In this document: positions 21,959-33,004 of the stretch, piece by piece
How positions within the stretch are numbered: the first letter of the stretch is position 1
How the letters are laid out: each line of letters starts with the position of its first letter
Source: Prochilodus magdalenae
Taxonomy: Eukaryota > Chordata > Actinopteri > Characiformes > Prochilodontidae
Reading direction: 5' to 3'
DNA length: 64,000 bases
Assembly: GCA_024036415.1 (NCBI GenBank)
Contig: JAMWET010004109.1
Coordinates: 159,501-223,500 of the forward strand
Notes under the pieces: generated by a model
What the model was told of the DNA's origin: nothing
Database searches by the model: none
What the model saw: only the letters and a program-made list of their open reading frames with translations
Translations under genes and position numbers: made by a program

Positions 21959-23735
21959 GAACTCCAGGATTCTGCCTTAGGTGTTTCAGAAGTCCTGACA
22001 GTACACATGATCCACTACCGCTCCCTAAACCCGCCTGATATGAAGCCTGATCCACAGCAGCCAAGCTGGAAGAGACTGCGGTCCGTGTTTTCCCGCTTTG
22101 CATCCTGGAGCAAACAGCCGAGGCCGGAGCTCCCCAATCAAACGAAAGGAAGTCGATGTGACCCATAAGACAAATTGGACAGGAGGTGGTGCGACGGCGG
22201 AGGAGGAAAAACAAAGAAAACAGCAGGATTAGTTTGAGGGTGGTGGAGGGATTCGGTCCGGCCCGGCCTAATGAGAGATTCCCTGCTGAAAGAAAGAGAT
22301 GTCCTAGACCGTAACGGAAGAGGAAGGGGGAACGGAGTCGCAGAGGCTGAGGCTCCGAGGCTGATTAATGAGCTCTCGGCCCGGAATCTATATAGCTCGG
22401 CCCATGCGGCGCAAAGTTTGCAGAGAGGCCAGGCACCTCGGTGGTGGCGGCGCGTGTCTGGGTGCTTCCTAATGAAGAACATTAATATAAGTCCGGATCC
22501 GGAGGTCAGGCAGGTGAGGCCGGGAGCTGGAAGCTGATGCTGCGGGATTCTATCTGGGGCTCTTGTATTGATTTGGCATGGAGTTATGAAGTGGGCACCC
22601 AAACCAGCGGACTCAGCCGCTCCATTCAGCTTCATGCCAACTGCGGCACATGAAGACGTGTGCTCAGGAAGTCGGAGGCTTACAGGAAGAGTACCTACTG
22701 TGTATACCCTGTTAGCAAAGCCCGGCTCAAACGGCTAGCTAAGCGATTTCCCGACAATTAAAGAAGATCCATTTTATTCCGAGCCGTCCGAAATAACAAG
22801 GCCTCACTTTAATGGCAGGTAATGAAAGCCGGCAGCGATAGCGCCCTATTAAAAGCGCCACTCCCCTTCAACTGCCCAATGATCAATAAGGGAAATAAAT
22901 GTCAAGCAGCTCCTTTTAACCAATCCCCCGAAGTGAGATTCATTATCCAACCCATGAGGATAGTGACAGCCCGTCTCCTAAGGGAAGAGTGGGATGCTCT
23001 CTTTGGCCGGAGAGCCGATCGATAGCAAGGCGGCGTGACGTAGAGGAGAAGCCAGAGAGGGCGGAAGAACCTACAGGACCGGCGATCTCCGGATGCTTCT
23101 TATCTCGTCTGACCTTTGAGCTCATGAGCTCAAAAGGTGAAGAGCAGCTACGAGGAAAACCCGCTCTGATGGGCCAAGTAGGAACGTCGTCTTGATTTAT
23201 CGTCAAGAGTTGGAGGTGAGAGGCGCTTGGAAACGGCAACCGGAAGTTTAAACAGGCAGTTTAGGAATACGGAGAAATTTCCTTCCACTAACTCCACGCT
23301 TCAGTGGCTTCCCGGCAGTCCCGTGGGTGGTGGGCCCTGAGGATTGGAGAACACCGTCTTAGGAGCCCGGAGCATGAGTGGATTGATTGTTCAAAGATTC
23401 GGTTGAAGCTGGCAATGCACTGACTAATGGGAATCGATGCTGGAGTCTGAAGCCAATCAGACGCCGCTCCACCTATCTGAGCTTGTTGCATCTGACGTCC
23501 GGCTCGATTCCGCTTTCTTTCGCGGAGAAACCTCATTTGCTGCCTCATAATCCGCACAGCCAGGACTCACCGGAGAAACCCCAGAGGGCGAGTGAACGAA
23601 CACCCACACGTACATTTACCATGCCCCGGTACGTCTCTAATCCCAGCACTGGAGTAGATCCATACCGGAGTTCTCGTTTTCTGAGAACGCTGGCAGATGT
23701 ACACTGGCACTCCAAGGCTGGTGACAAGTGACGGA
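21959..23735. other. Unique intron 3 block, possible conserved noncoding DNA
   Basis: About 1.8 kb free of recognisable repeats, moderately GC-rich, with 'aggcctcactttaatggcag' and several homeodomain-like TTAAT motifs. Overlapping frames on both strands have no recognisable domain. It lies between a purine tract and a palindrome, so its lack of repeats stands out. Confidence 0.35.
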
Positions 23736-23738
23736 AAC

Positions 23739-24527
23739 CTCTGGATCTCCACCTCCACTTTCTCCGAATGAAGGCCTTGATTTAGGTCAACACTGAGGCG
23801 GCTAATGTGGCTAACGGGTGACACCTATGGCTATCAGGAAGCTTTGCTTGGATGTTCTTTACAGTGGTGGTGATGGGAACCAGGGGTCTCCATGCCTACA
23901 ACATACATACACTCCACTGTCCATACAGGACACTCTGTAGGTGTACAGGTCCAGACTGTAGTCCATCTGTTTCTCTGTATACTGTACCACCCTGTTCTTC
24001 AATGGTGGGGACCCCCACTGGACCACCACAGAGCAGGTATGATGTGGGTGGTGGATCATTCTCAGCACTGGATGAAGCCCATAGGATGCTGCTGGCTGGA
24101 CAGTGTTGGTTGGTGGACGGTTCTCAGTCCAGCAGTGACACTGAGGTGTCCAGCACCACACACACTAACACACCACCACCACATCAGTGTCACTGCAGTG
24201 CTGAGAATGATCCACCACCCACATCATACCTGCTCTGTGGTGGTCCTGTGGGGGTCCTGACCATTGAAGAACAGGGTAATACAGTACACAGAGAAACAGA
24301 TGGACTACAGTCTGGACCTGTACACCTACAGAGCGTCCTGTATGGATAGTGGAGTGTATGGGTCTTGTAGGCATGGAGACCCCGGGTTCCCATCACCACC
24401 ACTGTAAAGAACATCCAAGCAAAGCTTCCTGATAGCCATAGGTGTCACCCGTTAGCCACATTAGCCGCCTCAGTGTCGACCTAAATCAAGGCCTTCATTC
24501 GGAGAAAGTGGAGGTGGAGATCCAGAG
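23739..24527. repeat. 789-bp near-perfect palindrome (family P core, extended arms)
   Basis: The arms at 23739-24070 and 24196-24527 are each 332 bp. They pair in one register from end to end (coordinates sum to 48266), with only scattered mismatches, around a 125-bp loop. The inner parts of the arms are the family P sequence ('gatggactacagtctggacc'). The outer parts ('ggcggctaatgtggctaacg', 'gaaagtggaggtggagatcc') are not seen in the other copies. The right end stops 35 bp from the donor side of the 24563-24738 exon. Confidence 0.9.
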
Positions 24528-24562
24528 CCGGGATGGAGAAACATGAGACCCGTTCAACTCAC

Positions 24563-24738
24563 ATGCAAACTGCAGACTGGCTCTCTGGCTCAGGATGGTT
24601 CCGCGGGTGTTGGAGGCAGAGCACTGGTACACCCCGGTGTCTTGGTCGCGGTCCAGCCCTTTAATGATCAGGTTCCCTCCAGACATGCGACGCCTCTCGT
24701 CACCACGTGGATCAATGAACGTCCCGTTTAGAGACCAT
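24563..24738 (-). CDS. cntn3: Contactin-3-like coding exon 3 (second half of Ig1)
   Basis: The acceptor is 'gtctcttgcag' and the donor is 'tttgcat|gtgagt'. The 176-bp exon supplies the last base of a split Arg codon, then reads W-S-L-N-G-T-F-I-D with the Ig1 core tryptophan (W65), MSGGNLIIKG, QDTGVYQC with the second Ig1 cysteine (C103), and SASNTRGTILSQRASLQFA, ending in phase 1. GGNL followed by DTGxYQC resembles human CNTN3 as remembered, more than CNTN4 or CNTN5. N68-G-T is a possible glycosylation site. Residues 75-77 read R-G-D, unlike the remembered human sequence at this place. Ig1 is the outermost domain of the mature protein. Confidence 0.93.
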
Positions 24739-25360
24739 CTGCAAGAGACGCAAACACAATCAGTTTCCCCTCGTCTCGCGGGAGTCGCGCCCGCTGGCAT
24801 TCACCGCCCGCATCGATCCCATCTACCCACCTGCATTATGCTGGCAGAACAAAGGATGAATCAAAGCTCGCGCATTACCTTTCAGTCTGTTCTTTAACAC
24901 TGTATGACAGGATTTACATAAAAGTAGGACCTGATGAGGGAGGCATACAAACAGCCGTCTGCTAGCAGCCGTAATGGTTTCGGAGACGGGTTTGTAAAGA
25001 CGAGCGCGTAGCCTCGCATTGTTTCTGCTCACAATAAGATTCATGCCGAGTTTGTAACGCGGTCCGGAGGTATTTGAATGGTAATTCTGCTGTCTGCCGA
25101 GCGTACGCCAGCATTCTCAATCTGAAGTGACAAACAACGAGTGTGCGCCGTCAGGTGCTATTTAAAAACGATTTACTCAGAACAATAAACCATAACATGT
25201 TTGGAACCACTGCTACCATTAATCCCCCGGAGATTTACCCATAATCACACTCATCATCTAAAGTAGGGTTTCACCCAGAAGGAGGTGTGGGAGTGCGGTG
25301 CTGTTGGGAAGGAAGATAAAGGTGACCAGGATCAATAACTGATGATAAATTTATACTGAT
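24739..25360. other. Intron 2 near the acceptor of coding exon 3
   Basis: Unique sequence with no recognised repeat or RNA. The polypyrimidine-rich acceptor tract of the exon lies at 24739-24775. Confidence 0.45.
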
Positions 25361-25900
25361 ATGATCAATATTTATTGAGCTACACATACAGAAGTCTGTC
25401 TCTCAGTATGGCGTCGGGCCGCCGTGTTCGCTAACCCAACACGCCAGACGTCTCGGTATGGAGCTGTAGAGGTTCCTAATGGAGTCCTGTGATAATCCAT
25501 CCCATGCAGCTTGAACATCCTCACACAGTTCCTGCAGATGGTGCGGTAGGGGTGGAGGTGGAGGGACACCAGGCCTTCTGGACGTGTGACAACAAACCGT
25601 TCATCTCGGTGCTGACCACGGTGCCTCCACACACGGATTCGTTGGGCGTCCCACCAAGACTAAAGCGGGACCGCTGCCATTCTGAGTCACTCCATGACAG
25701 TCTGGTACAACACCACTGCAGTCTTTGGTGACGGTGACGTGGTGTTAAGGACCGTCGTGGTAACGTGTGCATGTAGTCCTGCGTGGTGCAGCCGTCTGCC
25801 AATGGTGCTGCACTAACAGGATGACTCATGGAGGACACCACTGCTCGGTGGACGTCTGTAATGGTGGCTGTTGGGTCAGTCAGGTACAGAGATACGACCC
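25360..25900 (-). mobile_element. Tc1-like element family B, copy 2 (internally deleted)
   Basis: Read on the minus strand it runs from about 25895 ('gtatctctgtacctgactga') to 'gctcaataaatattgatc' at the left edge. It shares the block encoding RFVVTRPEGLVSLHLHPYRT, then CRNCVRMFKLHGMDYHRTP and GLANTAARRHTERQ, with copies at 29130 and 61150. The usual N-terminal helix-turn-helix region and first catalytic region are absent. Confidence 0.8.
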
Positions 25901-26540
25901 GTCGATAGAGTTACTTCTGGGTGCAGCTACTCTATTTTGATTTAGATGTGAGCAGAGCTGTTCAGAGTGGGGGTGAATGGAACCAGACAGCTACATGAAA
26001 CTCCATGAAATCATTCCGAATACACCACCTGAGTCTGAGACCTTGTTTTCCGATTTGGGAAGGTTCTGGCCTCAGATCAGTGGGATTTACTCACGTTACT
26101 GTACTACAGACAGGTGTACGCTTCAGTGTTGGTTTGGGAGAGGAAATGAAACAGCTGTATTTATGTGGTAGACAGTGATAAGTCACTCTGCTATGCATAA
26201 TAAGCCACTCAGAATGACTCTGTTGACATCTCAATAGTTTCATTATGCAGGGATTTTGATAAACCCTCTTTTTAATAGCAGCAAATGTATTCAGACAAGC
26301 GACTCTGCAGCTGTTTGTTATTAGCAAGGTGTGTTCTTTGTTCTTGCACCCACAGAGCACACACTAAAAACGGGTGGCCAGTGTGAAGTGTAGCATCTGT
26401 TCCACATCTTATTCTTACATCTCTGTACCTGGCAGCAGGAGGAGCAGGCAAGTGTGAACTCAGGACAAGCAGGTTATGAAGCTGTAGCTGAAGATCAGAC
26501 CACAGCACTAGCAAGCATTAGCCGTATACACATTAAGACC
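25901..26540. other. Intron 2 sequence without a recognised feature
   Basis: Unique sequence before the 26-bp array. No exon or RNA is visible. Confidence 0.4.
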
Positions 26541-26544
26541 TTCT

Positions 26545-27192
26545 GCACTAAACCCCTAACCCCCACATTTACACTAAACCCCTAACCCCTACATTTACAC
26601 TAAACCCCCTAACCTCTACATTTACACTAAACCCCTAACCCCTACATTTACACTAAACCTCCTACATTGACACTAACCCCCATCCACCCCCACATTTACA
26701 CTAAACCCCTAACCCCACATTTACACTAAACCCCTAACCCCCACATTTACACTAAACCCCCTAACCTCTACATTTACACTAAACCTCTAACCCCTACATT
26801 TACACTAAACCCCTAAACCCTACCTTTACACTAAACCCCCATTTACACTAAAAAAATAACCCCGTACTAACCCCCTGACACTAAACCCACATTTACACTA
26901 AACCCCCTAACCCCTACATTTCCTAAACCCCCTACACATTTACACCACTACATTTGACACTAAACCCCCAACCCCTACATTTACACTAACCCCTAACCCC
27001 TACATTTACACTAAACCCCTAACCTCTACATTTACACTAAACCCCTAACCCCTACATTTACACTAAACCCCCTAACCACTACATTTACACTAAACCCTAA
27101 CCCCTATATTTACACTAATCCCCTAACCCCTACATTTACACTAAACCCCTACATTTACACTAAACCCTAACCCCTACATTTACACTAAACAG
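26545..27192. repeat. 26-bp minisatellite with telomere-like CCCTAA cores
   Basis: The unit is 'ccctaacccctacatttaca' plus 'ctaaac', repeated about 24 times with deletions and fusions, most degenerate near 26820-26960. Each unit contains CCCTAACCCCT, close to two telomeric hexamers. Confidence 0.9.
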
Positions 27193-27229
27193 GCCAAACT
27201 TTCCATTGGGGTATTGCGGAGCATCCCAG

Positions 27230-27600
27230 ACACCACAATGCTGTTCCTCCGTTATGTCACACTACTCCGCCTGCTCCTCATTTCTTAGGCTCGTATTCCG
27301 GCACGACACTGGATATGTGTGGGCTTCAACTAAATCGTGTCACAACCGGGCAGATTTTGTGCAGACGACAGATGACACCAACCAAAATAACTGTTCTGAA
27401 CAAAGCTTACAGGAAAGACAGCAAGTCTAACCCAGTGGACACTAACCCCCTAACCACTTTAAGGTGATGCGTTCCTCCGTTATGTCAAACTACTCCGCCT
27501 GCCCTCCTCATTTCTTAGGCAATGCTGGATAATGCGGCTCACTAAACGTGTCACAACAGATTTTTGCCAAAGGTGTCAAATAAAAGGTCTACCGTGTGGT
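27230..27600. repeat. Degenerate tandem duplication, about 235 bp apart
   Basis: The segment around 27240-27385 ('gttcctccgttatgtcacac' ... 'cgtgtcacaac') recurs at 27470-27570 ('gttcctccgttatgtcaaac' ... 'cgtgtcacaac') with deletions. No function is apparent. Confidence 0.55.
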
Positions 27601-27853
27601 GTTTCCACTAGAGAGGCTAATAACTCAGTGGTAAGGTGCTGAGGTTCTCCAGTAAGTGCTGTGCGACAGCTCACTGGTGCCATTGATGCTTAGCTTGCCT
27701 CACTTATGGAGGCCAACCTGAATTCTCCCGCTTCACCATCTTCTGAAATGAAATAAGCCAAGTGCAGCTACACTAGCAGACATCTGAGGACAAGGCTGAG
27801 TTTTCAGTTTCCCTTGGGTCTTGTTTTTGCATACCTGTACCAGGTAACTAACC

Positions 27854-28025
27854 CAGTGTTTCTCAGTCCTGGACACCTGCCCTGGACATGTTAGTGGACC
27901 CCCTGCTTTAAAACCTCCAGCAACTCTGGCATGTTAATGAGCTGATGAGTTGATCAGGTGTGCTGGGAGCAGGGACAGCTCTGAAATGTGCAGGGTGTGT
28001 TCAGGACCATGGTGGAGAAACACTG
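27854..28025. mobile_element. Short hAT-type MITE (172 bp)
   Basis: The left end 'cagtgtttctcagtcctgg' and the right end 'ggaccatggtggagaaacactg' form imperfect terminal inverted repeats starting CAGTG/CACTG. The flanking octamers 'aactaacc' and 'agctaatc' agree at six of eight positions, compatible with an aged 8-bp duplication typical of hAT elements. Confidence 0.7.
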
Positions 28026-28399
28026 AGCTAATCCTTTAGCATGAACACAGAGTCCCATCGGTCCGAGTCCAAGTCCGAGTCACTGGTTTCCAAGTCAGAC
28101 TTGAGTCAACAGTGGCTTTCGATGTTGTTCAGCCGAGTCAAATTTGTAACATGAGTCATATTGTAACAGTTCCTCATGTACGCTAACACACCTAGCGTTA
28201 GGGGTGGAGAAATGGTGGGGTTGTTGGTGGGAAAATGGAGGGAGTGTTTCTAATTTGCATGATCATGCATATTCATAGCTCTCCGCAGTCTCTAAGTAGG
28301 TGAGGTGTAAAGATGCTCCAAGGCCACACATGAATTATTTAACATGGATTATTATTCTGGTTCCTATGACACCTGTGGGGGTTTCGGGCTAGGACGTCA

Positions 28400-28910
28400 A
28401 ACTGAAGGAGCACCCAGAACATGCATAGGTTACTTTGCATAGCGGCTGTCGTCGTGTGTTTCTCCTGTCCAAGTTTCAGTGGCTGCAGCGTCGGAAGCCT
28501 GAACGCGAGCCACCTGGGTGCTGTCTGAGGAGAACAGCACCAACTTATCTTTTCAACCGAGGAAAGAAAATGCCACAAAGCATGGTCCACCAGATAAGGA
28601 GCACTCTCCGGAGTACCGGCTGCGGACCCCAAAACACACAGGACACTCAAAGCTGCAAATGCACACTGGAGAACAGAATGGCCCTGCTGCAATTAGCCAA
28701 AATCCATTCTCTGGAAACTACTGCACAACAATTACCCATCTGAAAAGGGTGCACGAGGAGATAAGGAGCATTAGTGACACTCTAGAACAGAACAGTCTGG
28801 TTGCTTTAGGGACACAAGCCTGTTCAGGTTATATGAGTGGACGTGTAGCAAAGTGTTGGGGGTGCAATTCTGAGATAAACAAACCACGACCTGACAGCTA
28901 TAGCTAAGGT
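28400..28910. other. Unassigned ORF-rich segment with signal-peptide-like starts on both strands
   Basis: On the plus strand an ATG at 28423 opens a 35-codon frame beginning M-H-R-L-L-C-I-A-A-V-V-V-C-F, a plausible secretion signal, that stops near 28530. Other plus-strand frames stay open beyond that point. On the minus strand an ATG at 28692 opens a 117-codon frame starting M-Q-Q-G-H-S with a hydrophobic ALSVLCVLGSAAG core. I recognise no family in any frame. It may be a decayed gene copy, a relic of an unknown repeat, or chance. Confidence 0.25.
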
Positions 28911-29129
28911 ATACCGCTCGGCCACTTCATCTGAGAAACATGGAGGGAATTTCAAGTTTCATGCTCAGCCTGTTTCTGACTCGTGCTGTTGTGTTGGTGA
29001 AGCATGCAAGAGTTCGAAAGCAGTTCATGTAGCTTAGGACTTACGCACCATACCGGTTGCACAGATACTACCATAGCACCTTGTTGGCGGCCATACGTAG
29101 GACCTTGGGCACCTATCTTAGTCACGAGT

Positions 29130-29635
29130 GAGGACATCCAGCGAGCAGTGGTGTCCTCCATGAGCCATCCTGTTAGTGCGGCACCATCGGCAGACGGCTG
29201 CACCACGCAGGACTACATGCACACAGACCGTTACCATGACGGTCCTTAACACCACGTCACCGTCACCAAAGACCGCAGTGGTGTCGTACCAGAGTGGCAG
29301 CGGGTCATCTTCAGTGACGAGTCCCGCTTTAGTCTTGGTGGAGACGCCCAACGAATCCGTGTGTGGAGGCACCGTGGTCAGCGCCAAGATGAGCGGTTTG
29401 TTGTCACACGTCCAGAAGGCCTGGTGTCACTCCACCTCCACCCCTACCGCACCATCTGCAGGAACTGTGTGAGGATGTTCAAGCTGCATGGGATGGATTA
29501 TCACAGGACACCATCAGGAACCTCTACAGCTCCATACCGAGACGTCTGGCGTGTTGGGTTAGCAAACATGGCGGCCCGACGCCATACTGAGAGACAGACT
29601 TCTGTATGTGTAGCTCAATAAATATTGATCATATC
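29130..29635 (+). mobile_element. Tc1-like element family B, copy 3 (internally deleted)
   Basis: It contains the frame encoding EWQRVIFSDESRFSL (second catalytic Asp region) and the WRHRGQRQDERFVVTRPEG block, ending 'gctcaataaatattgatc'. The 5' part reads CTTQDYMHTDRYHDGP then a stop. Structure and end point match the copies at 25360 and 61150, so all descend from one deleted source. Confidence 0.8.
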
Positions 29636-29639
29636 AGTC

Positions 29640-30904
29640 CATTGATTAATCACCTAATCCGAGAATTGAAGTCCTGTACGGGCGGGAATCATGAATGCCT
29701 CTTTTTTTTACAAAAACAGGGTTTGAATGGAACACCTATGAATCGTCACGAAGACTGAAAGAGCACTGAAAGTCATCCCGTGTCTGCTGACTGATAATTT
29801 GCTATAAACGGACATTGATTGATTTTGACAGGCGTCAGGCTGTGTTTAGAACAAAACAGGCTTTCTGACTGAAGGTGTGCGTGTACCTCCTCCGTAGACA
29901 GTAGCGCGCTGTGACGGCTGATGAAGAGGATACCGATCCATCATTCCTCCTGCCCGTCTGGCACGGTGCGCCGTTTCAATCACGCTGTCATAAGCTATGC
30001 TGACCAAGTAACTACTGACTTTGACTTGACTTCTGAGTCCGGCTTTAATTCGGCACGGCCGCTTCCGAAGAACGATCTCCAAACAAACCCCCTAGAAAAC
30101 GTCCAACCATGAAGGGAGCTAATGATGCAACCGGGGAGCCCCTGCCATCAACATCATCATTCCAGACATGTGTCCGTCCGGCCATTCGGAATATTTGCAA
30201 ATCCTCCGGCGCCACAAAGATAATGTTGAATCACCAGGAACGCGCTTGCATAAAGAATCGCTGAAAAGCATGGTGGGTGCTAATAATCCCCCTCTTTAGA
30301 ATTCCAGAAAAGCAGAGATTGGTTATTAGTGTGAGGCTTCTGGTGTTACAGCTCAGAGAACGCGTGAAATGCTGATTTTAGAGGTGGAGAAAAAAATGCA
30401 GGGAATAAAAAAGGAGGAGGGAAAAAAAATCAATATTGTTCTTCTGCCACTGAAATCTAATGAGTGGGGAGGACGGAGCTTCTGTCCTCCAGAAAAGCAG
30501 GCACGACTGTCCCCAGACCCCCGACAGACTACAAAAGGAACGCTACGGCCGCCTCTCTCTCTGATTCCCGCCTCATTATTTCACTTTCCTGGGTGCAGCT
30601 TTGAGCTAATCGGACTCGTTTAATCATCGTTTGAGAGGCAGATGTTACATTCGCTTTAATTGACGCCGAGACGTCTGTCCCAGAACTTACCTCTGAACTC
30701 ACACAATGTGCTTCAGACGACCGTCTTTCAGTCCCATTCACCAGACTACAGACCGCGTCACGCCTTCCGTTCTTATTGTACATAGTTATGCATGGAAAGC
30801 TATCCAAGAAAGCTTCATCGGGCTTTAAGGAATAACCAAGGAATAACTAGGCATGAAGTGCATTTCTCCGAAAAACACAGAACGGCTGCATAGTTCCTTT
30901 CAGG
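29640..30904. other. Mostly unique intron 2 sequence
   Basis: About 1.2 kb without recognised repeats. It includes an A-rich block at 30385-30435. Short frames have no recognisable domain. Conserved noncoding sequence is possible. Confidence 0.35.
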
Positions 30905-31580
30905 ACGTGGTTGCTATGGAAGAAACGGTGGATGAATGAACAACTCATAGAGGTGTGCAGGTCAGTATGGGTGTGGATTAGAGTTTGGGGATCTGCCCTG
31001 AGTGAGGACATGCAGTTTGATGGCTGTAGGTTAAAGGAGACAACATGGTTTGGATGTGGGTGGAAATCAAAAATAGTCTATGGGTGGAAAGAGGGATGAA
31101 TAAACAACACAGAGGAGTGCGGGTCAGTGGGGCTGTGGATGAGAGTTTGGGGGTTTGCCCTGAGTGAGGACATGCAGTTTGGTGGCTTTAGGTTAAAGGA
31201 GACAACGTGGTTTGGATGGTGGTGCAAATGAATGGGAGTCTATAGGAGGAACAAGGGATGAATAAGTGACACATAGAGGAGTGCAGGTCAGTATGGGTGT
31301 GGATTAGAGTTTGGGGATCTGCCCTGAGTGAGTACATGCAGTTTGGTGGCTGTAGGTTAAAGGAGACAACAGGGTTTGGATGGGGGTGGAAATGAATGAT
31401 AGTCTATGGGAGGAACTAGCGATGAATAAACAACACACAGAGGAGTGCGGGTCAGTGGGGCTGTGGATGAGAGTTTGGGGATCTGCCCTGAGTGAGGATA
31501 TGCAGTTTGGTGGCTGTAGGTTAAAGGAGACAACAGGGTTTGGATGGGGGTGGAAATGAATGATAGTCTATAGGAGGAAC
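30905..31580 (+). repeat. 164-bp tandem array of family C units (four copies)
   Basis: The motif 'ccctgagtgag' lies at about 30996, 31158, 31322 and 31486, spacings of 162, 164 and 164 bp. Units contain 'gatgaataaacaacacagag', 'gggtcagtggggctgtggat' and 'gcagtttggtggctgtaggt'. They match the dispersed family C repeats at 18648, 20862 and 48450. Confidence 0.85.
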
Positions 31581-31584
31581 ATAT

Positions 31585-31830
31585 ATAAACACACCACCAC
31601 CACGTCAGTATCACTGCAGTGCTAAGAATGATCCACCACCCATATAGTACCTGCTCTGTGGTGGTCCTGTGGGGGTCCTGACCATTGAAGAACAGGGTAA
31701 TACAGTACACAGAGAAACAGATGGACTACAGTCTGGACCTGTACACCTACAGAGTGTCCTATATGGTCAGTGGAGCTGATAAGATGGAGACTGGGTGTAG
31801 ATACAAGGAGGTGTACCTAATAGAGAGGCT
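31585..31830. mobile_element. Family P element, one-arm fragment
   Basis: It contains 'cacaccaccaccacgtcag', 'ctgtgggggtcctgaccatt' and 'gatggactacagtctggacc', ending with 'ggtcagtggagctgataaga' and 'acaaggaggtgtacc'. The other arm is missing. Confidence 0.7.
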
Positions 31831-32245
31831 GGTGGGTGTTAAAAATGAACTCGGGATAACCCAAGTGTAAATCTGTGGCAGTGCATTAGCTTGTCCGGAA
31901 CGCTGCGCTGCGTTTTATGAGGGAACCACTTTCTTTAAAGCACTTCTTTCAGCTTGCCCTTTACAAGCAGTTCCAAATGCACACGGTTCCCCTACATTTG
32001 ACTTAACAATGCATCAAGCTAAACTCTGCCTTCAAGACTCCGGTGGTGGCCGTTACTGTGATTAGACTCCACAGAGCCACAGAGGTTTGTGCAAGCGTTT
32101 CTTCAGGATGTAAAAACCTATAACATTTATATTCAGTGCCACGAGACTGCAGCAAGCGTACAGCTCGAGAGTCCAGAGCGGCGGCGGGATACTGCGTGAG
32201 CACACAAAGTTATTAATGCTGTATTTATGTGTTGAGTATATCCCA

Positions 32246-32845
32246 TACATTATACAGCCAAGTGTATTCGCTCGTCTGCCTTCACACGCATATGAACTTG
32301 AGTGACATCCCATTCCTAATCCATAGGGTTTAATAACCCGTTACAGCTATACCAGCTTCAGCTCTTCTGGGAAGGCTCTCCACAGTGGTTGGGAATGTGG
32401 TTATGGGAATTTCTGACCATTCTTCTAGAAGCACATCTGTGAGGTCAGACACTGATGTTGGACGAGAAGGCCTGGCTCTCTGTCTCCACTCTAATTCATC
32501 CCAAAGCTGTTCTATCGGGTGGAGGTCAGGACTCTGTGCAGGCCAGTCCAGTTCCTCCACACCAGACTCGCTCCTCCATGTCTTTATGGAGCTTGCTCTG
32601 TGCACTGGTGTGCGGTCATGTTGGAACAGGAAGGGGCCGTCCCCAAACTGCCCCCACAAAGTTGGGAGCATGGAATGGTCCAGAGTCTCTTGGTCTGCTG
32701 AAGCATTAAGAGTTCCTCTCACTGGAACTAAGGGGCGAGGCCCAACTCCTGAACCCCACCCCCACACCATAAGCCCACCTCCACCAAACTTTATACTCAG
32801 CACAGTGCAGTCAGACCAGTACCGTTCTACTGGCAACGACAGAAC
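32246..32845 (-). mobile_element. Tc1/mariner-like element, 5'-truncated
   Basis: The left boundary is a degraded terminal repeat ('tacattatacagccaagtg', compare 'tacactatattgccaaaag' at 4862). The minus strand then carries an unusually long open piece of transposase: [59 protein letters not shown]. The N-terminal DNA-binding half and the right terminal repeat are lost near 32845. It is the least decayed transposase fragment in the window but cannot be complete. Confidence 0.85.
32330..32836 (-). pseudogene. Tc1 transposase C-terminal fragment
   Basis: An open frame of 168 codons covers the C-terminal half of a Tc1-type DDE transposase. It keeps the glycine-rich FGGGG motif, an Asp in the FLFQHDRTPVHRA segment, and a DLHPIEQLWDE region with the expected third catalytic acid. 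The upstream half with the helix-turn-helix domains and first catalytic Asp is absent. Any ATG start is incidental. It presumably does not yield an active enzyme. Confidence 0.8.
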
Positions 32846-33004
32846 CGGTTATGGTATATCCAAATCTGAACCCGGGAGCTGTGAAAGCACCCCAATAAAA
32901 CCTCTCCAGAAGTGGCTAGCCTAGGCTAACTAGCATTAGCCTGCTATTGGTATGTTTTGATTTGTATATAACGTCACTGTCCAATGAAAAACATGTATCT
33001 CTAC

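Noticed and set aside
23567..23824. Candidate exon on the minus strand upstream of the palindrome
   Set aside because: The frame overlaps the left arm of the palindrome, which is a repeat, and the contactin reading frame already continues correctly from 24563 to 20136.
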